The translations under genes and the position numbers were made by a program. 64,000 nucleotides of DNA from Clostridia bacterium (GTDB lineage: Bacteria > Bacillota > Clostridia > Christensenellales > Aristaeellaceae), in contig JAFYQB010000148.1 of the NCBI GenBank assembly GCA_017547285.1, positions 35,270 through 99,269 of the forward strand, read 5' to 3'. Under the pieces are notes generated by a model. That model was not told where the DNA came from. It saw only the letters and a list, made by a program, of their open reading frames with translations, and searched no databases. Shown piece by piece: positions 51,078 to 58,936 of this stretch; within the stretch, counting starts at the first letter, position 1, and each line of letters opens with the position of its first letter.

Positions 51078-52918
51078 TCGCATCCCTTGCACACTCCCTT
51101 CAGCTTCTGCAAGCCGCAGCCATTGCAGCCGTCACGGCAATCGCGCGTAGTTTCAGCATGAATGGCTTTTTCGTACTCACGGCGCAGGAAGGATTTGCTG
51201 ATACCGGCATCAATATGATCCCAGGGCAGTACCTCATCCAGTCCGCGAACACGGTGAGCATAGAAATCAATATCCAGACCACAGTCATCAAACGCCTGCT
51301 TCCAGGTATCATACTTGAAATGCTCCGTCCAGCCATCCAGCAGACAGCCCAGCTCCCATGCACGGTACAGCACCTCGGACATGCGGCGGTCGCCTACGGC
51401 AAAGCAGGCTTCCATCTGGCTCACAGCAGAATCATGATAATGGAACGCCGCAGCCTTCATAGGACGGAAGGCATCCTTCACCATATGCTGCTTGCGGATC
51501 ACCTCATCCGGGCGATCCTGCGCGCACCACTGGAAGGGCGTAAAGGGCTTGGGCACAAATACAGAAGCGCTGCAGGTAACTCGCAAACCCTTTACACGCT
51601 GCTGCTTGGGTACGGCATAATAGGCGCCAACGGCCGTTTGCGCCAGTTTGGCAATGCCCAGCAGATCTTCATCCGTTTCGGTGGGCAGACCGGTCATAAA
51701 ATACAGCTTGACTGCGCTCCAGCCGTTGGAGAAAGCATTGGTCAGGGTCTCAACAAGGTTTTCTTCGGTTACATTCTTGTTGATGACATCGCGCAAGCGC
51801 TGCGTACCAGCTTCGGGGGCAAACGTCAGACTGCTCTTCTTCACCTTCTGAGTGTGCGTGAGCGTATCCTGCACAAACTTGTCCACACGCAGACTGGGCA
51901 GGGACAGTGAAACGCGCTTTTCCTTAAGCTCATCCATCAGTCGTTCCGCCAGTTCGGAAATACAGGAATAGTCGCTGGAAGAGAGCGAAGAAAGCGAAAT
52001 TTCTTCGTAGCCGGTCTGTTCCACAGAAGCCCTGGCCAGTTCAACCAGCTTGTCCACGCTGCGTTCACGCACCGGACGGTACAGCATGCCTGCCTGACAG
52101 AAACGGCAGCCGCGGGTACAGCCGCGCATGATCTCCAGCATGATGCGGTCAAACACTACCTGCACATAAGGAACAGGCGGATTGGTGGGCACGTAGGCAT
52201 TTTCAAAATCGGTGATGATGCACTTGAGCACGCGCTCCGGAATCCCTTCCTCCGTAGGTTTGAGGCTCTTGAGCGTACCATCCTCGTTGTACTCATCCTG
52301 ATAAAAACAGGGTACGTACACGCCGCGCAGCCCCGCCAGCTTTTTGAGCGTATCACGGCGGGATACGCCGTTTTTGCGGCACTCCTTAATGATATTCGTC
52401 AGCTCAATGATCACGTCTTCGCCGTCGCCGATCATAAAGGCATCGATGAACTGGTGAAGCGGTTCGGGGTTAAAGGCACAGGGACCGCCGGCAACCACGA
52501 TGGGATCAAACTGCGCACGTTCGGAGGACCGGACAGGAATGCCGCCCAGATGGAGCATTTCCAGGATATTGGTATAACTCATCTCGTACTGCAGCGTAAA
52601 GCCAACGATATCAAACTGATTAAGTTCTGTCCGGCTTTCCAGAGAACAAAGCGGAACTTTGTTCTCCTTCATTTCCTTCAGCATATCTACCCAGGGCATA
52701 CACACGCGTTCGCACACCGCATAGGGCAGTTTGTTCAGAATACCGTACAGAATCTTCATGCCCAGGTGGCTCATAGCCACTTCATAAGTATCCGGGAAGC
52801 AGAAAGCAAAGGAAACCTCCGCCCGGTCAAAAGGTTTGACCTCCGCGTTCATTTCGCTGCCGGCATAACGCGCAGGCTTTTCCACCCGGGAGAGCAGCGC
52901 ATCAAAATCGTAGTTCAT
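51074..52918 (-). CDS. B12-binding/radical SAM protein (TIGR03960 family)
   Basis: This 614-residue protein is a YgiQ-like radical SAM protein of the TIGR03960 group, whose reaction is unknown. A B12-binding-like N-domain covers about residues 30-200 (FCFPDTYEVAMSHLGMKILY, VVAGGPCAFNPEPL). The radical SAM motif is MRGCTRGCRFCQAGMLYRP near residue 250, followed by LSLPSLRVDKF and LTFAPEAGTQRLRDVINK. The end is rich in Cys (DCRDGCNGCGLQKLKGVCKGC), probably for an extra cluster. The ATG at 52918 has GGAGGAACT upstream. It is the first gene of the long run down to miaA. Confidence 0.92.
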   Translation of the reverse strand: MNYDFDALLSRVEKPARYAGSEMNAEVKPFDRAEVSFAFCFPDTYEVAMSHLGMKILYGILNKLPYAVCERVCMPWVDMLKEMKENKVPLCSLESRTELNQFDIVGFTLQYEMSYTNILEMLHLGGIPVRSSERAQFDPIVVAGGPCAFNPEPLHQFIDAFMIGDGEDVIIELTNIIKECRKNGVSRRDTLKKLAGLRGVYVPCFYQDEYNEDGTLKSLKPTEEGIPERVLKCIITDFENAYVPTNPPVPYVQVVFDRIMLEIMRGCTRGCRFCQAGMLYRPVRERSVDKLVELARASVEQTGYEEISLSSLSSSDYSCISELAERLMDELKEKRVSLSLPSLRVDKFVQDTLTHTQKVKKSSLTFAPEAGTQRLRDVINKNVTEENLVETLTNAFSNGWSAVKLYFMTGLPTETDEDLLGIAKLAQTAVGAYYAVPKQQRVKGLRVTCSASVFVPKPFTPFQWCAQDRPDEVIRKQHMVKDAFRPMKAAAFHYHDSAVSQMEACFAVGDRRMSEVLYRAWELGCLLDGWTEHFKYDTWKQAFDDCGLDIDFYAHRVRGLDEVLPWDHIDAGISKSFLRREYEKAIHAETTRDCRDGCNGCGLQKLKGVCKGCE

Positions 52919-52933
52919 AGTTCCTCCTTCAAA

Positions 52934-52947
52934 ATGCGTAAACGCAT
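52934..52947. promoter_or_regulatory. Palindrome in the radical SAM gene leader
   Basis: ATGCGT-AA-ACGCAT is a perfect inverted repeat between the -10 box and the ribosome binding site, in a good place for an operator or mRNA hairpin. Confidence 0.4.
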
Positions 52948-52955
52948 ACAAAGAT

Positions 52956-52984
52956 ATGATATCATGCCAGCAAAACACTTGCAA
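52956..52984 (-). promoter_or_regulatory. Promoter of the radical SAM - miaB - mutSL run
   Basis: Minus-strand TTGCAA (52979-52984), 17-bp spacer, TATCAT (52956-52961), with an upstream TG (TGATATCAT). Confidence 0.65.
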
Positions 52985-52993
52985 GCATTCGCG

Positions 52994-53029
52994 CAAAAAA
53001 AACAGGAGCCGGTTCCAAACGGCTCCTGT
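52994..53029 (-). terminator. Terminator of the FAD oxidoreductase gene
   Basis: ACAGGAGCCG pairs perfectly with CGGCTCCTGT around eight bases; the minus strand then has seven or more T's. Confidence 0.88.
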
Positions 53030-53044
53030 AAACGAAGAAATCAC

Positions 53045-54322
53045 TTAACCGATGAACGCGCCTTCGGATTCCAACTGTCCCTGCAGCTGCTTTACATCAA
53101 TCTCCTTCACGCCAACGCCGGTCTTGCCGGCCAGTCCGGCTGCAACGCCTGCAGCGTGACCCAGTGTAGCAACGATAGGCATAATGCGGATAGATGCCTG
53201 TGCCTCGTGCGTGGCAGAAATACAGCGGCCTGCGACCAGCAGGTTATCAGCGTTTTGGGGCAGCAGCGCACGATACGGGATGGTATACCAGGTACCATCC
53301 TTAAAGTAATAATGGCTGGTGCCGGAACCGGCTGGATTGTGGATATCAATGTCGTAGTTGCCAGCGGCGATACGGTCTTCAAACTTTACACAATTGATCA
53401 GATCTTCCTGAGTCAGCACATATTCTCCTATGATCATGCGGCTTTCACGCACGCCGATCTCACTGGCAGAATAAAGCAGCTGGCTCTTTTCGCAGCCTGG
53501 GACATTGTCGCGCAGGAAATGGTACAATTCAAACATCTGCTCGCGGGCCAGCATTTCAGCCTGCGTCACATCGAAGGGATTCGTGGGGTCCAGCTTGATA
53601 ACACGGGTGGTGTTAAAATGCATCATGCCATCCACGTGGGTATAAAACATCAGCACATTTTCACGTGGATTTCGGATCTTTCCTTCTTCTTGAAACTGTT
53701 TATACAGCTTCTGCATCAAAGGACGGTTTTTGTCAAGGGTGGGAATATCGATGTTGCCAATGCGGAAGCATAGTGTCATCGGCTGGCACAGATGGTCTTC
53801 ATCGCGTCCAAGACGGAACGGGCAGCCGGCCATCATCGCCAGATCGGCGTCTCCGGTGCAGTCGATAAAGTACTTCGCCCGAAAGGTCATGACGCCGCAC
53901 TTGGATGCGACCTTTACAGCTGTAATGGTTTCGCCGCCCTTCTCTACGCCGCACAGACAGGCATGGAACAACGGCTGTACCCCCTCGCGTACAAGCAGCC
54001 TGTCCATGGCCAGTTTCACATATTCTTCATGCAATTCTTCGCGCGGGTCCCCCTGATAGCCTCCCGTATCCCGCAGGATCGTCTGCAGTTCTGCAAAAAA
54101 GCCCCGGCTCAGCGCAAACTTTTTTCCGTCCCGTCTGGTGGAGTAAGGCATAAAAGGATTGATCAGACAGGTTGCAGGAGCTCCGCCTGCAAATCCGGCT
54201 TTCTCAATGAGCAGTACTTCCATGCCCATACGCCGGGCAGAAACAGCGGCAGCTACGCCGGTCAATCCTGCGCCAACCACAATCAGATCCCATTTCCTGT
54301 CGGTCATACCGCTTGTCTGCAT
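53045..54322 (-). CDS. FAD-dependent oxidoreductase
   Basis: This 425-residue flavoprotein belongs to the FAD_oxidored (PF12831-like) group. The dinucleotide site is WDLIVVGAGLTGVAAAVSARRMG near residue 11, followed by EVLLIEKAGFAGG; the second FAD motif is FIDCTGDADLAMMAG, and LLVAGRCISATHEAQAS with GHAAGVAAGLA closes the fold. The substrate is unknown. The ATG at 54322 is 8 bp from AAGGAG. It lies 31 bp downstream of a tRNA-Leu gene and may be read from the same promoter. Confidence 0.85.
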   Translation of the reverse strand: MQTSGMTDRKWDLIVVGAGLTGVAAAVSARRMGMEVLLIEKAGFAGGAPATCLINPFMPYSTRRDGKKFALSRGFFAELQTILRDTGGYQGDPREELHEEYVKLAMDRLLVREGVQPLFHACLCGVEKGGETITAVKVASKCGVMTFRAKYFIDCTGDADLAMMAGCPFRLGRDEDHLCQPMTLCFRIGNIDIPTLDKNRPLMQKLYKQFQEEGKIRNPRENVLMFYTHVDGMMHFNTTRVIKLDPTNPFDVTQAEMLAREQMFELYHFLRDNVPGCEKSQLLYSASEIGVRESRMIIGEYVLTQEDLINCVKFEDRIAAGNYDIDIHNPAGSGTSHYYFKDGTWYTIPYRALLPQNADNLLVAGRCISATHEAQASIRIMPIVATLGHAAGVAAGLAGKTGVGVKEIDVKQLQGQLESEGAFIG

Positions 54323-54353
54323 ACGCTTCACTCCTTTTCAGGTACAAAAAAAG

Positions 54354-54439
54354 TGGTGGGGGCGAAGAGACTCGAACTCTCAATCCCATAGGGCGGCGGA
54401 TTTTAAGTCCGCATTGTATACCAATTCCAACACACCCCC
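54354..54439 (-). tRNA. tRNA-Leu (anticodon UAA)
   Basis: An 86-nt class II tRNA on the minus strand. The acceptor arm GGGGGTG pairs with CGCCCCC, discriminator A and CCA are encoded, the anticodon stem GCGGA/TCCGC holds the loop CTTAAAA with anticodon TAA, a long variable arm (CGCCCTATGGG) follows, and the T arm has GAGAGTTCGAGTCTCT. A run of T's lies just 3' of CCA. Confidence 0.95.
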
Positions 54440-54451
54440 ACGCACGAACAG

Positions 54452-54480
54452 ATTATATCACCATTCTGTTCCGGGCGCAA
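54452..54480 (-). promoter_or_regulatory. Promoter of tRNA-Leu
   Basis: Minus-strand TTGCGC (54475-54480), 17-bp spacer, TATAAT (54452-54457), with an extended TG (TGATATAAT). Confidence 0.72.
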
Positions 54481-54498
54481 CGGCTGAAAATGCGAAAT

Positions 54499-54528
54499 TT
54501 GACATCGTTTATCGGTATATGATATACT
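54499..54528 (+). promoter_or_regulatory. Promoter of the structured leader and mutS2-like gene
   Basis: TTGACA (54499-54504), 18-bp spacer, TATACT (54523-54528). It is divergent from the tRNA-Leu promoter. Confidence 0.75.
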
Positions 54529-54550
54529 GAGACATCATATTTTGGAGGGG

Positions 54551-54659
54551 CTGTTGGATGTCGGTTCTGTAAAGGAACGCTGGTTGCCACAAACGCAAAG
54601 AAAGGCGGTGCATGACCGTCAGCTTTGCTGTGCGATCCTGCAGAACAAAAATCCGGCAG
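54551..54659 (+). ncRNA. Candidate structured leader RNA of unknown class
   Basis: This part of the 215-nt leader folds by hand into a long rod. CTGTTGGAT (54551-54559) pairs with ATCCGGCAG (54651-54659); inside it GTTCTG pairs with CAGAAC, GGAACGC with GCGATCC (one mismatch), GCAAAG with CTTTGC, and GGCGGT with ACCGTC closing a GCATG loop. No known riboswitch, 6S, SRP or T-box consensus was found. GGAGGGG followed by ATGTCGGTTCTGTAA near 54544-54572 could also encode a four-residue leader peptide. The leader starts near 54535 and ends in a hairpin at the ribosome binding site. Confidence 0.55.
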
Positions 54660-54710
54660 TCTTTTGTTGTACTCTTTTGAGCTTCGATTTTTCTCTGCGA
54701 ACGTTCCAAT

Positions 54711-54743
54711 TCCGTCATGCGAAGAAAAAGACGGAGGTTTTTT
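54711..54743 (+). promoter_or_regulatory. Hairpin that covers the mutS2-like ribosome binding site
   Basis: TCCGTC (54711-54716) pairs with GACGGA (54730-54735); the second arm contains part of the GGAGG site and is followed by six T's. It could act as a weak terminator or hide the ribosome binding site. GTCATGCG (54714-54721) can instead pair with TGCATGAC (54609-54616) in the upstream loop. Confidence 0.5.
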
Positions 54744-54749
54744 GCAAAA

Positions 54750-56654
54750 ATGAATACGCATTACAAAGTCCTTGAATTTGATATCATCCTTTCCCAACTG
54801 GCCGACCATGCGCACGGCGCTAATGCCAGGAGTCGGCTGCTGTCCCTGTCACCCATCCTGGATGAAACGCTGTGCAGAAGGGCTGTCCTGGATACAAGCG
54901 GAGCGCGTCGGCTGCTGGAAAGCTGCGGCACTCCGCCTCTTGCCGTGATGGACAGCATTCAGGAATGCCTGCATCTGGCTGAAACGGGCGCCATGCTTCA
55001 GCCAGACCAGCTTTATCAGATTGCCCGCTTTACGGTAGCATGCAGCCGGATGGCTGACTACCTCCGCAAAGCTGAAGCCTGTGAAGACCGTATTTCATTT
55101 TACGGACGTGCTTTCTGCGATTTAGGCGAGCTGTGCCATTCCATTGAAAGCAGCGTAGATGAAGAACGGGTATTTGATGATGCCAGTCCGCTTCTGCGCA
55201 AGCTTCGCAGGGAAATGGAACAGCTTGAAAGCAAAATGCGCGACAGACTTTACCAGCTTGCTCAAAGCAGGAAAAAATGGCTTGCCGATACTTTTGTGAG
55301 CAAACGCAACGGACACTACGTGCTTCCTGTTCTGAAACAGTTCCAAAACCAGTTTGCCGGAACAGTCATCGATGTATCCCGCAGCGGCGGAACCGTTTTT
55401 ATGGAACCTGCATCTGTGGCGTCCATGCAGCAGGAATGGAATGCAGCGGCCATAGAGGAAGAACAGGAGGTTCGCCGCATTCTGTATACGCTGAGCGATC
55501 TTACGGCGCAGCACGCATCTGAACTGACGGCCAACGCCAAACTAATGGATGATCTGGATGTGCTTTTTGCCAAAGGTTCTTACAGTCTGGAAACGAAGGC
55601 GCGCGAGGTTTTCGCAACCCGCAGCCGCCATATGGCGCTTTATGGCGCACGCCATCCCCTGCTGAATCCCGATAGCTGCGTACCGCTTGATCTGGAGCTG
55701 AACGAAGCATACTGCGGCATGGTCATCACCGGCCCCAACACTGGCGGCAAAACGGTTGCGCTGAAAACAGTCGGTCTTCTTACCCTGATGGTGCAAAGCG
55801 GTCTGCACATTCCATGCAATGAGGGCAGCGTTTTGCCTATGCGCGACCATGTGTTTTGCGATATAGGCGACAGTCAGAGTCTTTCGCAGAACCTTTCGAC
55901 ATTCTCCGGACATATGACCAACGTCATCCGGATCATGGAGGAGATTTCACAGGATAGTCTTGTGCTGCTGGATGAACTTGGCAGCGGTACCGATCCAGCG
56001 GAAGGAACCGGCATCGCCATCGCAGTGCTGGAAGCGCTACGCACAAGCGGCTGTTGTTTTCTTTCAACCACCCACTACGACCAGGTCAAGAACTATGTGC
56101 AGCAAACGGAAGATTTGATGAGCGCCCGAATGGCGTTTGATCCCGTAAACCTTCAGCCGCTTTACCGCCTGGAGATGGGAAAAGCCGGAAAAAGCTGCGC
56201 ACTTGAAATCGTTCGCAGACTGGGCATGCCAAGCACGATCGTTGCTTATGCAGCACAGATTGTACAGGAGGGGCTTCCTGTTCACACACTCCCCTCGCCT
56301 CGGCTCTCCAGAAAGCCAGGCAGGCTGATCAGCCGTTCTATCCCCTCTGCCGTTCGGATTCAGAGCTGGCATATGGGTGATTCTGTCGAAGTGCTTCCCG
56401 AGAAAGAAAAAGGGATCGTCTATCAGCCGGCTGACGAAATGGGTAACGTAATTGTACAGATCAAAGGCGAAAAGCGAACGGTGCGGCACAACAGACTGAA
56501 ACTTCTGGTATCTGCCTCCGAACTCTATCCTGACGACTATGATTTTTCCATTATATTTGATACCGTTGAAAACCGTAAAGCACGTCATATTCTTTCCAAA
56601 AGATATGACGCCGATGCCACTGTGATTCTGAAGGAAGGCAACGGTCAAAATTAA
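54750..56654 (+). CDS. MutS2-like ATPase lacking the Smr domain
   Basis: This 634-residue protein is related to MutS2, which acts on branched DNA and collided ribosomes rather than in mismatch repair. It lacks the MutS wedge domain and starts with the MutS2 type segment YKVLEFDIILSQLADHA. ATPase motifs are Walker A ITGPNTGGKTVALKTVG near residue 325, CDIGDSQSLSQNLSTFSGH and LVLLDELGSGTDPAEG near 405. After a KOW-like segment (GDSVEVLPEKEKGIVY) the protein ends with FSIIFDTVENRKARHILSKRYD and no Smr nuclease domain, about 150 residues short of normal MutS2. The ATG at 54750 has GGAGG 12 bp upstream; an earlier ATG at 54717 lacks a site. Confidence 0.88.
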   Translation: MNTHYKVLEFDIILSQLADHAHGANARSRLLSLSPILDETLCRRAVLDTSGARRLLESCGTPPLAVMDSIQECLHLAETGAMLQPDQLYQIARFTVACSRMADYLRKAEACEDRISFYGRAFCDLGELCHSIESSVDEERVFDDASPLLRKLRREMEQLESKMRDRLYQLAQSRKKWLADTFVSKRNGHYVLPVLKQFQNQFAGTVIDVSRSGGTVFMEPASVASMQQEWNAAAIEEEQEVRRILYTLSDLTAQHASELTANAKLMDDLDVLFAKGSYSLETKAREVFATRSRHMALYGARHPLLNPDSCVPLDLELNEAYCGMVITGPNTGGKTVALKTVGLLTLMVQSGLHIPCNEGSVLPMRDHVFCDIGDSQSLSQNLSTFSGHMTNVIRIMEEISQDSLVLLDELGSGTDPAEGTGIAIAVLEALRTSGCCFLSTTHYDQVKNYVQQTEDLMSARMAFDPVNLQPLYRLEMGKAGKSCALEIVRRLGMPSTIVAYAAQIVQEGLPVHTLPSPRLSRKPGRLISRSIPSAVRIQSWHMGDSVEVLPEKEKGIVYQPADEMGNVIVQIKGEKRTVRHNRLKLLVSASELYPDDYDFSIIFDTVENRKARHILSKRYDADATVILKEGNGQN

Positions 56655-56664
56655 ACAATTGTTT

Positions 56665-56706
56665 CGGCGGATGCAGTAAAAAGGCTGCATCCGCCGTTTG
56701 CATTCT
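56665..56706 (+). terminator. Terminator of the mutS2-like gene
   Basis: GGCGGATGCAG pairs perfectly with CTGCATCCGCC around eight bases, followed by GTTTGCATTCTTTT. Confidence 0.78.
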
Positions 56707-56764
56707 TTTATTTCAGCCAGTACATACTACCGCTGAAGTTTAATAGATGAAAGGATGCGAGTAA

Positions 56765-57418
56765 ATGTCCGTAGGAATGATCCTGTTAACAGCAGCCGCC
56801 ATTCTGGTCTTTTTTGGAGTTGCCCAACGCGTGCTTGACAAGCTGCGTCTGACCGACCGAACTGCACTATTGCTCATAGCGCTTATGTTTTTTGGCACGC
56901 TGATCCCCAATGTAGTGCTCGGCAGCGTTGCCATCAGTATTGGCGGCGCCGTGATTCCCGCCGGCATCTGCGTTTATCTGCTGGTCCATGCAGGCACCAA
57001 TCGCGAGCGGCTTCGCGCTGTTATCGGCTCGTTTGTGTCTGCCGGGATCATCTATGCCTTTTCCGCGCTTATGCCGGATGAGCCGGAGGCGATCATCATC
57101 GACCCGCTGTATTTGTATGGACTCATCGGCGGAGTGACGGCCTATCTGCTTGGCCGTTCCCGTCGAAGTGCTTTTATCTGCGGCATATTCGGCGTTTTGC
57201 TGGCAGATGCAGCCGTAGCAGTCGTCAACCGTATGAAAGGGATCGAGCAGGCACTGGTTCTGGGAGGCGCAGGCGTTTTCGATGCAGTGGTTATCAGCGG
57301 TTTGACAGGTGTTATTCTTTCCGAGCTCATTGGCGAGATCATCGAACGATTTGTACGCGGCCATGAAAGCCCGGCAGGATCCCGAGTTCATAACCCGATT
57401 CGAAGAAAGGAGCGCTGA
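56765..57418 (+). CDS. DUF1614 membrane protein
   Basis: This 217-residue protein has about six hydrophobic helices and the DUF1614 pattern, with IPNVVLGSVAISIGGAVIPAG near residue 47, SAFICGIFGVLLADAAVAVVN near 137 and LGGAGVFDAVVISGLTGVIL near 165. Function is unknown. DUF1614 genes are common next to sporulation genes in Firmicutes, and here spoIIP follows after two bases, so both are probably translated together and expressed during sporulation; that is inference. The end is basic and probably cytoplasmic. Confidence 0.85.
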   Translation: MSVGMILLTAAAILVFFGVAQRVLDKLRLTDRTALLLIALMFFGTLIPNVVLGSVAISIGGAVIPAGICVYLLVHAGTNRERLRAVIGSFVSAGIIYAFSALMPDEPEAIIIDPLYLYGLIGGVTAYLLGRSRRSAFICGIFGVLLADAAVAVVNRMKGIEQALVLGGAGVFDAVVISGLTGVILSELIGEIIERFVRGHESPAGSRVHNPIRRKER

Positions 57419-57420
57419 CC

Positions 57421-58536
57421 ATGAAACGATTCCTGCCTGTTTTGCTGCTCTCCATGTTCCTGCCGGTATTCGCATCTGCCGAAACAACAGTCTATGCCAT
57501 TTATGACGAACAGGGTGTTCTTCTTACGAAGGTCTGCGCAGAAAGCAGCGAAGGTGACGAATATATCAGCCAAAACAATCAGCATTACCGTATCCGGCAG
57601 GTAGATCCCGGCAGACGCACTGCGATTGCCGTTCATCTGGGCGAAGCAGACATGCCGGATGTCAGCTGGCTCGCAATGGAGGACGGGCAGCCGGTTGCGT
57701 CCATCGGACAGAAAAAAATCGCACTGTACTGTACGCACAGTGATGAAAGTTACATCGAAGGCGATGGCACTGAAAGTGTGGAAGGTAGCGGCGGCATCTA
57801 TGACATCGCCCATGCCTTTGCCGATTCGCTGGAAGAAATGGGCGTGGATGTGGAAGTCAGTACCGCTACGCATCTCCCACACGATGCCGGAGCCTACCGC
57901 CGCAGCCGCCAGACAGCTGTGGAGCTTCTGAAAGACCGGCCTAATGCTATTTTTGATATTCACAGAGACGGCATCCCCGATCCGGAAGAATACAGGACCA
58001 AAGTGGGCAATCAGGAAATGAGCATGGTGCGCCTGCTCGTAGGCAAAAGCAATCAGAACAGCGAAGCCAACATGAATTTCGCCAAACAGATCAAAGCTGT
58101 TGCAGATAAAACGCGTCCCGGACTGATCAAGGATATCTACATGGGCAAGGGAACCTATAATCAGGATCTTGCACCCAGAAGCCTCCTCTTGGAGTTTGGT
58201 ACCCATACCCTGCCCAAAGAACTGGTCCTGAATGCTGTACAGCCCATGAGCGAGGTAGTGTACAAAGCACTTTTCGGAGGCGTAACGGGTTCAGCCGGCG
58301 CAAGCGACGTCACGCGCGGGAACCCATCAGAGAAAGCGTCCGAAGAAACGCGTCCGGCCTCCGAGGACAGCAAAGGAGCCGGATGGAGCGTGTGGCTGAT
58401 TCTGGGACTTGCAGGCGGTCTTGGACTTTTCGCGTTTCTTTCTACCGGCGGACGGGGCGGCATGCAGAAGTGGGGGCGGAGCTTCAGCGAAATGACCGGC
58501 GGCCTGTTTGGCAAAAAACCGCGCGGCAGGCAGTAG
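57421..58536 (+). CDS. spoIIP: Stage II sporulation protein P (SpoIIP)
   Basis: SpoIIP is an amidase and endopeptidase that, with SpoIID and SpoIIM, thins septal peptidoglycan during engulfment. The 371-residue protein has a signal peptide (residues 1-20, ending FASA), the amidase-type domain with YCTHSDESYIEGDG near 101-114, the FDIHRDGIPDP motif near 178, and LLLEFGTHTLPKEL near 258. After a Ser/Glu-rich linker a C-terminal membrane helix (WLILGLAGGLGLFAFLS, near 325-341) follows, unlike the N-terminal anchor of Bacillus SpoIIP. The GAAAGGAGCG site overlaps the end of DUF1614. Confidence 0.93.
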   Translation: MKRFLPVLLLSMFLPVFASAETTVYAIYDEQGVLLTKVCAESSEGDEYISQNNQHYRIRQVDPGRRTAIAVHLGEADMPDVSWLAMEDGQPVASIGQKKIALYCTHSDESYIEGDGTESVEGSGGIYDIAHAFADSLEEMGVDVEVSTATHLPHDAGAYRRSRQTAVELLKDRPNAIFDIHRDGIPDPEEYRTKVGNQEMSMVRLLVGKSNQNSEANMNFAKQIKAVADKTRPGLIKDIYMGKGTYNQDLAPRSLLLEFGTHTLPKELVLNAVQPMSEVVYKALFGGVTGSAGASDVTRGNPSEKASEETRPASEDSKGAGWSVWLILGLAGGLGLFAFLSTGGRGGMQKWGRSFSEMTGGLFGKKPRGRQ

Positions 58537-58546
58537 CTGATTTTCT

Positions 58547-58574
58547 TTGCTTCTTCCGGAAAATATGATATAAT
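58547..58574 (+). promoter_or_regulatory. Promoter of yerC-pcrA-ligA
   Basis: TTGCTT (58547-58552), 16-bp spacer, TATAAT (58569-58574). Confidence 0.65.
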
Positions 58575-58615
58575 GCGATAGGCATTTTTTGCACTTTTAA
58601 CCGGAGGACAGCATT

Positions 58616-58918
58616 GTGTTTACACCGAGATATCAAAACGAGCAGACCGATCATCTGATCGAAGCGCTGCTTTCTCTGAATAACGCTGAGGAAGCCTATC
58701 GTTTTCTGGAAGATGTGCTGACCATCCAGGAAATGAAAAGCATTACCCAGCGGCTTGAAGTGGCTGTGATGCTTCGCAACAGGGAAACCTATCAGGAAAT
58801 CGTACGCAAAACCGGCGCATCCACCACGACCATCGGCCGGGTGAACCGTGCGCTGCAGTACGGCTCAGATGGCTATTCCGTTGTTTTAGACCGTCTGGAA
58901 CAAACAACACACGAGTAA
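58616..58918 (+). CDS. yerC: YerC/TrpR-like DNA-binding protein
   Basis: This 100-residue protein belongs to the YerC/YecD family, related to the Trp repressor. The helix-turn-helix is seen in EMKSITQRLEVAVMLRNRETYQEIVRKTGASTTTIGRVNRALQYG, given here in part, with KTGASTTTIGRV as the recognition helix region. The start codon is GTG at 58616 with CGGAGG upstream. It lies 18 bp before pcrA, as in Bacillus and many Clostridia. Its target genes are not known. Confidence 0.92.
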   Translation: MFTPRYQNEQTDHLIEALLSLNNAEEAYRFLEDVLTIQEMKSITQRLEVAVMLRNRETYQEIVRKTGASTTTIGRVNRALQYGSDGYSVVLDRLEQTTHE

Positions 58919-58936
58919 TACGAGGTTCTTTAACGC

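Noticed and set aside
54535..54749. T-box, 6S RNA or SRP RNA assignment for the leader
   Set aside because: No T-box AGGGTGGNACCGCG sequence, no SRP GGAA tetraloop domain and no convincing 6S central bubble were found.
54542..54775. 77-codon open frame in the mutS2-like leader
   Set aside because: It starts at TTG without a site, ends inside the mutS2-like gene in another frame, and the region has clear RNA pairing.
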